From Rhodopseudomonas sp. (GTDB taxonomy: Bacteria; Pseudomonadota; Alphaproteobacteria; Rhizobiales; Xanthobacteraceae), in contig WGNB01000035.1 of assembly GCA_016124795.1 (NCBI GenBank), positions 16,392 to 80,391 of the forward strand: DNA of 64,000 nt, written 5' to 3'. Under the pieces are notes generated by a model, which searched no databases, was not told the DNA's origin, and was given only the letters and a program-made list of their open reading frames with translations. Both the position numbers and the translations under genes were made by a program. This document shows positions 58,624-64,000 of the stretch, in pieces. Position 1 is the first letter of the stretch. Every line of letters starts with the position of its first letter.

Positions 58624-58638
58624 TTAATTTTTGGTTAA
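58624..58638. promoter_or_regulatory. CtrA-like box
   Basis: TTAATTTTTGGTTAA matches TTAA-N7-TTAA exactly, the full consensus for CtrA. It lies 61 bases upstream of the 52-residue membrane protein (minus) and 176 bases upstream of the thioesterase (plus). The short distance favours the membrane protein gene as target. Confidence 0.45.
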
Positions 58639-58813
58639 TGGAAGTACCGCTGTGGACAAGGCCCGCGTGGCGCGATCCGGCGGCGTCGGGACCGAGCCGC
58701 TACGGCGATCACGGGGTTTGCCGCGCCCGGCGGCCGGCCGGTGGACGGGCCCGACCCGTCACCTTAAGGTTTTGCCGCGTCTGAGGAAAAACGCCCGGAG
58801 TTTGAGTAGCCCC

Positions 58814-59317
58814 ATGTCCGACCGCCAAGACCCGGCCTTGCCGGCCCCGTTCGTGTCGTCCGTCATGCGGATCGAGCCGGCCTGGATCGACTACAACGGC
58901 CACCTCAACGTCGCCTATTACAATGTGCTGTTCGACCGCGCCGTCGACGAGATCTACGAACCGCTCGGCCTCGGGCCCGGCTACCTCGAACGCACGAAGC
59001 ACTCGACCATGGTGGTCGAAACGCATGTCCGTTACCTGCGAGAAGTGCACCTCGATACGCCGCTACGCGTGACGATCCAGCTGCTCGCCTATGACGCCAA
59101 GCGCATTCAACTGTTCGAACAGCTCGTCCACGCCACCGAGGGCTGGGTGTCGGCGACCTCGGAAAGCATGACCGTTCACGTCGATATGACGGCCAAGAAG
59201 GTTTCACCGTTTCCCGCCGATGTTCTCGCGGCGCTGGAACGCATGCAGGCGGCGCATGCCACCCTGCCCCGCCCGGACGCCGCCGGGCGCAGCGTCGGGA
59301 TGCCGGTCAGGGCATAG
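58814..59317 (+). CDS. Hotdog-fold acyl-CoA thioesterase (4HBT family)
   Basis: 167 residues from the ATG at 58814. The catalytic region is EPAWIDYNGHLNVAYYNVLF, with the Asp/His typical of 4-hydroxybenzoyl-CoA thioesterase-like enzymes. It continues TMVVETHVRYLREVHLDTPL and RVTIQLLAYDAKRIQLFEQL. It resembles the thioesterase subgroup often found with carnitine/betaine catabolism, though no such genes are nearby. Cytoplasmic; natural substrate unknown. The earlier open frame from 58631 lacks coding character. Confidence 0.83.
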   Translation: MSDRQDPALPAPFVSSVMRIEPAWIDYNGHLNVAYYNVLFDRAVDEIYEPLGLGPGYLERTKHSTMVVETHVRYLREVHLDTPLRVTIQLLAYDAKRIQLFEQLVHATEGWVSATSESMTVHVDMTAKKVSPFPADVLAALERMQAAHATLPRPDAAGRSVGMPVRA

Positions 59318-59464
59318 GTTTCCCACCGGAATTCGCGATTTTCCCGCAATTTCCCGTGCCAAAACGGTGGGGAGATGCCGCCCGACGGTTTCTCCGCCGC
59401 CCCCAACCCTCGAAAATGCCGCTCTCGAGTGCCATCTTGGGGCTTGAAGGAATCAATCGACATT

Positions 59465-62143
59465 ATGGCCGAACCCAAGCGTCACAGTCCCGTTCCCGCG
59501 CCCGCTCCGGTGGCCGGCGGCATCGCCGCGCGCGCGATGGCGACCCGCACCGCGGCCGCGCCTTATCTCGCCGGCCTCAACCCCGAGCAGCGCGACGCGG
59601 TCGAAACCCTCGACGGCCCGGTGCTGGTGCTGGCCGGGGCCGGCACCGGCAAGACCCGCGTGCTGACCACCCGCATCGCCCATATTCTCAACCTCGGCCG
59701 CGCCCATCCGCGTGAAATCCTCGCCGTCACCTTCACCAACAAGGCCGCGCGCGAGATGAAGCAGCGCATCGGCCAGATGGTCGGCGACATCGTCGAGGGC
59801 ATGCCCTGGCTCGGCACCTTCCACGCCATCGGCGTGAAGATCCTGCGGCGTCACGCCGAACTCGTCGGCCTGAAAAGCGATTTCACCATTCTCGGCGTCG
59901 ACGACCAGATCCGGCTGATCAAGCAGTTATTGGAAGTCGAGAAGCTCGACGAGAAGCGCTGGCCGGCGCGCGTCTTCGCCATGATCCTCGATGGCTGGAA
60001 AAACCGCGGCCTGAGCCCCGATCAGGTGCCGGCCGGCGAGGCGGCGTCCTTCGCCAACGGCAAGGGCAAGAAACTTTATCAGGCCTATCAGGAGCGGCTG
60101 AAGACGCTCAACGCCGCCGACTTCGGCGACCTGCTGCTGGAATGCATCCGGCTGTTCCGCGAGAACCCGGACGTGCTGCGCCAATATCAGCAGCGTTTCA
60201 AATTCATCCTGGTCGACGAATATCAGGACACCAACGTCGCGCAGTATCTGTGGCTGCGCTTGCTGGCGCAGACGCCGTCCACGCCTGTCATTCCGGGACG
60301 GTCCGAAGGACCGGACCCGGAATCCGGCGACGCGGAAGACGCATCCGGATTGCGGGTCCGCGCTGAAAGCGCGCCCCGGAATGACGATAAAAAAGCTGCC
60401 GCGGCGCCGAGAAACATCTGCTGCGTCGGCGACGACGACCAGTCGATCTACGGCTGGCGCGGCGCCGAGGTCGACAACATCCTGCGTTTCGACCACGACT
60501 TCCCCGGCGCCAAGGTGATCCGCCTCGAGCGCAATTATCGGTCGACCGGCCATATCCTCGCCGCCGCCTCCGAGCTGATCGCGCATAACGAAGGCCGGCT
60601 CGGCAAGACGCTGCGCACCGAGGACGTGCCCGGCGAAAAGGTGCAGGTCACCGGCGCCTGGGACTCGGAGGAAGAAGCCCGCGCCATCGGCGAGGAAATC
60701 GAGCAGCTGCAGCGCGAGGCGCGCGAGAGCGGCCTCGACCATCCGCTCGACGAGATCGCCATTCTGGTGCGGGCCTCGTTCCAGATGCGCGAATTCGAAG
60801 AACGCTTCATCCAGCTCGGCCTGTCCTATCGCGTCATCGGCGGCCCGCGCTTCTACGAGCGCGCCGAAATCCGCGATGCGCTGGCTTACCTGCGCGTCAT
60901 CGCGCAGCCGGCCGACGATCTCGCCTTCGAGCGCATCATCAACGTGCCCAAGCGCGGTCTCGGCGACGCCACCGTACAGATGCTGCACGACTATGCCCGC
61001 AAGCAGCGCATTCCGCTGACCGAGGCCGCCAGCATCCTGTCGGCGACCGACGAGATGAAGCCGAAGCCGCGCACCACCTTGCGCGCGCTGATGGACTCCT
61101 TCGCGCGCTGGCGCAAGCAGCGCGACCTGCTGCCGCACACCGAGCTGGCCGAGATCGTGCTCGACGAGAGCGGCTATACCGAGATGTGGCAGAAGGACCG
61201 ATCCGCCGACGCCGCCGGCCGGCTCGAAAACCTGAAGGAACTGGTGCGCTCGATGCAGGAGTTCGAGAACCTGCAAGGCTTCCTCGAGCACATCTCGCTG
61301 GTGATGGATGTCGACCGCACCGAGGCCGAACAGGCGGTCAACATCATGACGCTGCATTCCGCCAAGGGCCTGGAATTCGACACCGTGTTCCTGCCCGGCT
61401 GGGAGGAAGGCCTGTTTCCGCATCAACGCTCGCTTGATGAAAGCGGCCGCAACGGGCTGGAGGAGGAACGCCGCCTCGCCCATGTCGGCATCACCCGGGC
61501 GCGCAAGCGCGCCAAGATCTATTTCGCGTCGAACCGGCGCATTCACGGCATGTGGTCGACCAACATTCCGTCGCGCTTTCTCGACGAACTGCCGGAGGCG
61601 CATGTCGAGGTCAAGGAAGCCGTCAACGGCACCGGCGGCTTCGGCATGTCGGGCTATGGCGCCAGCCGCTTCGATCAGAACCAGTCCTTCGGCTCGAGCT
61701 ATTCGACGCCCGGCTGGCAGCGCGCGCAAACCCGCAAGGGCGGCGGCTTCAGCGACCACAGCCAGCCCGACTATGTGCCGGATGGCGTGTTCAATCAGGA
61801 TGACGACAGCGCGGCCTATGCGGACGACGCCAGCGCACAGCCAACCAGCGGGCGCGGCCGCGCCTCATCGTCCCCTCCCCCCTCGCGGGGGAGGTCCGCC
61901 GCAGGCGGACGGGAGGGCGGTGCGGGCCCGAAGTCGCGCCGTCCCGCGTCTCCGCTCACCATCGACGGCGAACTGATCGCCAAATCGACCGGCACATCAT
62001 CGGCGTTCAAAACCGGCGACCGGGTGTTTCACCTGAAATTCGGCAACGGCAACGTCACCGCCGTAGACGGCAACAAGCTGACCATCCGCTTCGACAAAGC
62101 CGGCGAAAAGCGCGTGGTGGATAGTTTTGTCGAGAGGGTGTGA
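59465..62143 (+). CDS. uvrD: ATP-dependent DNA helicase UvrD/PcrA with in-frame palindrome insertions
   Basis: 892 residues from the ATG at 59465. All superfamily 1A motifs are present: I LAGAGTGKTRVLTTRI, Ia VTFTNKAAREMKQRIG, II LVDEYQDTNVAQYLWL, III CCVGDDDQSIYGWRGAEVDN, IV VIRLERNYRSTGHILAAA, V MTLHSAKGLEFDTVFLPGWE, VI RRLAHVGITRARKRAKI. It unwinds DNA 3'-5' in excision and mismatch repair. Two insertions are palindromic repeats read as protein: residues about 275-307 between motifs II and III, and about 802-818 in the C-terminal linker. The C-terminal Tudor-like tail ends FHLKFGNGNVTAVDGNKLTI, and its 3' end is duplicated at 62846-62967. Confidence 0.95.
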   Translation: MAEPKRHSPVPAPAPVAGGIAARAMATRTAAAPYLAGLNPEQRDAVETLDGPVLVLAGAGTGKTRVLTTRIAHILNLGRAHPREILAVTFTNKAAREMKQRIGQMVGDIVEGMPWLGTFHAIGVKILRRHAELVGLKSDFTILGVDDQIRLIKQLLEVEKLDEKRWPARVFAMILDGWKNRGLSPDQVPAGEAASFANGKGKKLYQAYQERLKTLNAADFGDLLLECIRLFRENPDVLRQYQQRFKFILVDEYQDTNVAQYLWLRLLAQTPSTPVIPGRSEGPDPESGDAEDASGLRVRAESAPRNDDKKAAAAPRNICCVGDDDQSIYGWRGAEVDNILRFDHDFPGAKVIRLERNYRSTGHILAAASELIAHNEGRLGKTLRTEDVPGEKVQVTGAWDSEEEARAIGEEIEQLQREARESGLDHPLDEIAILVRASFQMREFEERFIQLGLSYRVIGGPRFYERAEIRDALAYLRVIAQPADDLAFERIINVPKRGLGDATVQMLHDYARKQRIPLTEAASILSATDEMKPKPRTTLRALMDSFARWRKQRDLLPHTELAEIVLDESGYTEMWQKDRSADAAGRLENLKELVRSMQEFENLQGFLEHISLVMDVDRTEAEQAVNIMTLHSAKGLEFDTVFLPGWEEGLFPHQRSLDESGRNGLEEERRLAHVGITRARKRAKIYFASNRRIHGMWSTNIPSRFLDELPEAHVEVKEAVNGTGGFGMSGYGASRFDQNQSFGSSYSTPGWQRAQTRKGGGFSDHSQPDYVPDGVFNQDDDSAAYADDASAQPTSGRGRASSSPPPSRGRSAAGGREGGAGPKSRRPASPLTIDGELIAKSTGTSSAFKTGDRVFHLKFGNGNVTAVDGNKLTIRFDKAGEKRVVDSFVERV
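60287..60385. repeat. 99-base palindromic repeat inside uvrD
   Basis: The ends GTCATTCCGGG (60287-60297) and CCCGGAATGAC (60375-60385) are perfect 11-bp complements. Inside are GGTCC-GAA-GGACC (60300-60312), a 13-base arm pair ACCCGGAATCCGG / CCGGATTGCGGGT with one mismatch, and GCGCTGAAAGCGC. Length is exactly 33 codons, so the frame is kept. The termini resemble a dispersed intergenic palindrome family I recall from Bradyrhizobium-type genomes. Confidence 0.8.
61873..61917. repeat. Second palindromic repeat inside uvrD
   Basis: Two adjacent hairpins: CCTCCCCC-CTCGC-GGGGGAGG (61874-61894) and GTCCGCC-GCA-GGCGGAC (61894-61910), followed by GGGAGGG, which can pair with the opening CCCTCCC. 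They are translated as a Ser/Pro/Arg/Gly stretch (SSPPPSRGRSAAGGREGG) in the linker before the C-terminal domain. It resembles the common intergenic cctccccc...gggaggt repeat of rhizobia. Confidence 0.72.
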
Positions 62144-62149
62144 GCGCGC

Positions 62150-62176
62150 TTTGTGCGGATCGAATCTGCGCACAAA
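62150..62176. terminator. Inverted repeat after uvrD
   Basis: TTTGTGCG (62150-62157) and CGCACAAA (62169-62176) form an 8-bp stem starting 7 bases after the uvrD stop. With AAAATT following, it could act as a weak terminator or a regulator site. Confidence 0.4.
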
Positions 62177-62252
62177 ATTAAGCGGGCTGCGCTACCGAAG
62201 CAGACTCTGCAAATTTTTATCGGACTTTGCCGCAAAATTCGCTCCAAATCCG

Positions 62253-62295
62253 TATACTGAAGGTGCCGCTAACAACCGCGCTTAATCGAAGCGCG
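62253..62295 (+). promoter_or_regulatory. hicAB promoter and probable operator
   Basis: A -10-like TATACT at 62253-62258 is followed by the inverted repeat CGCGCTT-AATCG-AAGCGCG at 62277-62295, just downstream of the expected start site. No good -35 was found at standard spacing (TTGCCG lies 20 bases away). Autorepression at such palindromes is usual for type II toxin-antitoxin operons. Confidence 0.5.
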
Positions 62296-62341
62296 CTGGA
62301 CCGATACTCCCAGAAGCTTTCAATCTCACTCGGAGGGGAAT

Positions 62342-62536
62342 ATGCTTCGGGACAGCCGAGAAATCATTGCCCGTCTAAAGCGCGACGGTTTTGAACAAGT
62401 TTCGGTGCGTGGGTCGCACCATAAGTTCGTCCATAAGACGAAGCATTTAATGGTGATCGTGCCGCACCCGAAGCGAGACATTCCGTCCGGCACCGTGCAA
62501 AGTATCTACAAGCAGGCCGGCTGGCCAAAGGACTGA
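62342..62536 (+). CDS. hicA: HicA-type toxin (mRNA interferase)
   Basis: 64 residues with a strong GGAGGGG ribosome site. The HicA fold is clear: MLRDSREIIARLKRDGFEQV, then the catalytic His region SVRGSHHKFVHKTKHLMVIV, then PHPKRDIPSGTVQSIYKQAG. HicA cleaves mRNA (and tmRNA) when free of HicB. The antitoxin start follows the stop by 3 bases. Confidence 0.93.
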   Translation: MLRDSREIIARLKRDGFEQVSVRGSHHKFVHKTKHLMVIVPHPKRDIPSGTVQSIYKQAGWPKD

Positions 62537-62539
62537 TCG

Positions 62540-62833
62540 ATGCCGCACTACATCGCGCTGATCCACAAAGAAAGCGACAGCAGCTACGGGGTATCGTTCC
62601 CCGACGTACCGGGCGTGATTACGGCTGGCGACAGCATCGACGACGTCCTGCAAAAGGCTGCCGAAGCTCTTGAATTCGCTGCCGACGATTGGGAAGACCG
62701 CGACGGCAGCAAACGCTTCCCTGCCCCGCGCACGATTGACGAATTGCGCACCGACCCCGTCTTTCAGCAAGACGCCCACGACGCGGTAATCGCCGCCGTA
62801 CCGTTCCGCGCCAAGGCAGAAGCTGCGGAGTAA
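62540..62833 (+). CDS. hicB: HicB-type antitoxin
   Basis: 97 residues. The partially degraded RNase H-like HicB fold is seen as MPHYIALIHKESDSSYGVSF, PDVPGVITAGDSIDDVLQKA and AEALEFAADDWEDRDGSKRF. The C-terminus has no obvious helix-turn-helix or RHH motif, so DNA binding may differ from longer HicB proteins. It neutralises HicA. The pair lies between two copies of the uvrD 3' end. Confidence 0.9.
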   Translation: MPHYIALIHKESDSSYGVSFPDVPGVITAGDSIDDVLQKAAEALEFAADDWEDRDGSKRFPAPRTIDELRTDPVFQQDAHDAVIAAVPFRAKAEAAE

Positions 62834-62845
62834 GCCGTACGGTCC

Positions 62846-62967
62846 GCGATCGGGTGTTTCACCTGAAATTCGCCAACGTAACCGCCGTCGACAGCTAACC
62901 AAGCTGACCATCCGGTTCGACAAGGCCAGCGAAAAGGGGGTGGTGGATAGTTTTGTGGAGAGGGTAA
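62846..62967 (+). pseudogene. Diverged duplicate of the uvrD 3' end
   Basis: This stretch aligns with the last about 125 bases of uvrD (about 62017-62141): CGGGTGTTTCACCTGAAATT is identical, and AAGCTGACCATCCG and GTGGTGGATAGTTTTGTG nearly so. It carries a 6-base deletion, small shifts and substitutions that break the frame, and has no start. It forms direct repeats around the hicAB segment. Confidence 0.85.
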
Positions 62968-63009
62968 GATCTTCCAGCATCTGGTTTTTATGAAAGACGG
63001 CCTACTTCT

Positions 63010-63860
63010 ATGAGCTATAATTTTTCAAACTTATCACCAGCTGATTTTGAAGATTTTTCGCGTGAGCTGATTGGCAAAGAGTTAGGCATCCGATTTGAGG
63101 CGTTTGCGCCTGGGCCAGATCAGGGCATCGATGGCCGCCATGCTGTCGGAAAAAAATCGACAATTCTTCAGGCAAAACACTATGCGGGCTCAAGCTACTC
63201 TTCTCTCAAGAATGCCATAAAAAGAGAAGCTAAGATCGCTGCTAAACTGAACCCAACCCGCTATATTTTGGCCACTTCTCACGCGCTTACTCCAAGAAAT
63301 AAGAAAGAACTTACAGATCTATTTGGAAGACGACTTTTAGATCGCATAACGATTTTCGGCCGAAACGATTTAAACTCACTACTGCGAGATTTTCCTGAAA
63401 TCGAAAAGGCCCATATCAAACTTTGGCTTTCTAGCACGGCTGTCTTAGATCGCGTCGTCAGATCGGCCTCGCACTCGTTTTCGGCGGCATCCAGGGCAGA
63501 CGCAGAGGCCAAAGTCAAAGTATATGCCCAGAATCCCAGCTTTAAAGAAGCAAGAGACAAGCTTGAAGCAAATCACGTCACAATTATCTCCGGCCCTCCT
63601 GGAGTAGGAAAGACCACACTCGCGGAAATGTTGGCGTACGCTTATATTGGCGATGACTGGGATTTCATTGCGATCCGCAATCTTGACGATGGCTTCGCCG
63701 CAATCGTTGACACGAAGAAGCAAATTTTCTTTTTTGATGATTTTCTTGGAAAGGTTGCACTTGATGCCCGCGCCTTGTCTGCAAAGGACTTTGAGCTAGC
63801 TCGATTTATCAAACGCGTTCAAAAAACTTCTAACGCCCGCTTTATACTAACAACGCGGGC
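63010..63860 (+). pseudogene. Mrr-like nuclease / STAND NTPase fusion gene, interrupted by an IS3 element
   Basis: About 284 residues remain from the ATG at 63010. Residues 1-125 resemble a restriction-endonuclease (Mrr-type) fold: FEDFSRELIGKELGIRFEAF, then GPDQGIDGRHAVG with Asp41 and ILQAKHYAGSS with Gln54-x-Lys56 as the PD-(D/E)xK-like core. Residues about 190-284 form a P-loop NTPase: Walker A ISGPPGVGKTTLAEMLAYAY (about 195-203), Walker B KKQIFFFDDFLGK (about 236-245) and sensor ARFILTTRA, as in novel STAND (nSTAND3-like) antiviral ATPases. GC content is clearly lower than the flanks. Translation continues to 63960 only as IS sequence, and the missing half lies beyond the element or is lost. 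Confidence 0.78.
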
Positions 63861-64000
63861 TGGCCTGCACCCGGTTTTGAAGACACCGAGATTGGTGTTT
63901 TTATGGAACCGGGAGGTGGGTCATGGAGAGACGGAAGTTTACGCGAGAGTTCAAGCTTGAGGCGGTGAAGCTGATCCGGGAGCGCGGGGTGTCTGTTGCG
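63861..64000 (+). mobile_element. IS3-family insertion sequence, left end (cut by the window edge)
   Basis: The homology of the NTPase stops after TTRA, and a TG-starting end TGGCCTGCACCCGGTTTTGA begins at 63861. It is followed 62 bases later by an IS3-type orfA start. The exact terminal base is inferred from where the host reading ends; the other end, inverted repeat and target duplication are outside the window. Confidence 0.7.
63923..64000 (+). CDS. IS3-family transposase OrfA, N-terminal fragment
   Basis: ATG at 63923, preceded by GGGAGGTGGG. The 26 visible codons encode MERRKFTREFKLEAVKLIRE followed by RGVSVA, the start of the OrfA helix-turn-helix of IS3-type elements. The remaining OrfA and the DDE OrfB lie beyond the window. 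Confidence 0.9.
   Translation, partial: MERRKFTREFKLEAVKLIRERGVSVA

Noticed and set aside
59927..61759. 610-codon open frame on the minus strand inside uvrD
   Set aside because: Composition reflects the complement of high-GC codons; uvrD shows every helicase motif on the plus strand.
62447..62980. Minus-strand frame whose start (LTLSTKLSTT) resembles the frame at 62029-62247
   Set aside because: The resemblance comes from reading both uvrD-end copies antisense; hicA and hicB on the plus strand explain the region.

Overview
The window is a high-GC (roughly 60-65 percent by eye) chromosomal segment from an alphaproteobacterium, most likely Hyphomicrobiales (Rhizobiales), close to the Bradyrhizobiaceae/Xanthobacteraceae. 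This rests on a circularly permuted two-piece tmRNA with an alphaproteobacterial-type tag (ANDNYAPVAQAA) next to an alpha-type SspB, CtrA-like TTAA-N7-TTAA boxes, a DUF4169 + ribbon-helix-helix pair, the ilvB/ilvH/ilvC arrangement with a leader-peptide attenuator, and palindromic repeats of a kind I recall from Bradyrhizobium-like genomes. The genus cannot be fixed from the sequence alone.

Layout. 0-3.1 kb (minus strand): start of leuA, a PPK2 polyphosphate kinase, a NUDIX protein and pdxY. 3.2-8.7 kb: transport genes, namely a NitT/TauT-type ABC system whose binding-protein gene is separated from its permease and ATPase by an opposite-strand TctC/Bug protein, and a permease-binding protein fusion of the osmoprotectant type. 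9.0-10.5 kb: an L,D-transpeptidase-like protein with two YkuD-like halves. 10.6-15.7 kb: branched-chain amino acid cluster (ilvB, ilvH, a LysE-type exporter, a small membrane protein, ilvC, a DUF1311 protein) behind a promoter, a 17-residue leader peptide rich in Ile/Leu/Val and an attenuator. 15.8-23.7 kb: four methyl-accepting chemotaxis proteins in tandem. 24.0-31.8 kb: miaA and serB back to back, then a housekeeping run thyA-GNAT-folA-hflK-hflC-yjeT-degP. 32-41.6 kb: a coiled-coil protein, a PiT phosphate transporter, NUDIX, TctAB, a two-gene chromate transporter, a PatB-type C-S lyase and a class I amidotransferase-type peptidase. 41.7-48.9 kb: a hybrid histidine kinase with a separate receiver, a second NitT/TauT ABC transporter and an isochorismatase-family hydrolase. 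49.0-52.8 kb: ssrA, sspB, fumC, an AT-rich gap and DUF4169/RHH. 52.8-59.3 kb: a giant AsmA-family protein, an FAD-linked oxidase, a 52-residue membrane protein and a hotdog thioesterase. 59.5-62.1 kb: uvrD.

The most unusual part is the right end. uvrD carries two palindromic repeats read in frame as protein. A diverged copy of the uvrD 3' end reappears after a hicAB toxin-antitoxin pair, so hicAB lies between two direct repeats. Next comes a lower-GC gene joining an Mrr-like nuclease domain to a STAND-type NTPase domain, a candidate defence gene, which is cut by the left end of an IS3-family element running off the window. This looks like the edge of an accessory island anchored at uvrD.

Functional links: ssrA and sspB (tag and its proteolytic adaptor) are adjacent; the ilv cluster joins synthesis with a probable exporter; thyA and folA are translationally coupled around a GNAT gene; the hflK-hflC-degP block groups membrane and envelope proteolysis.
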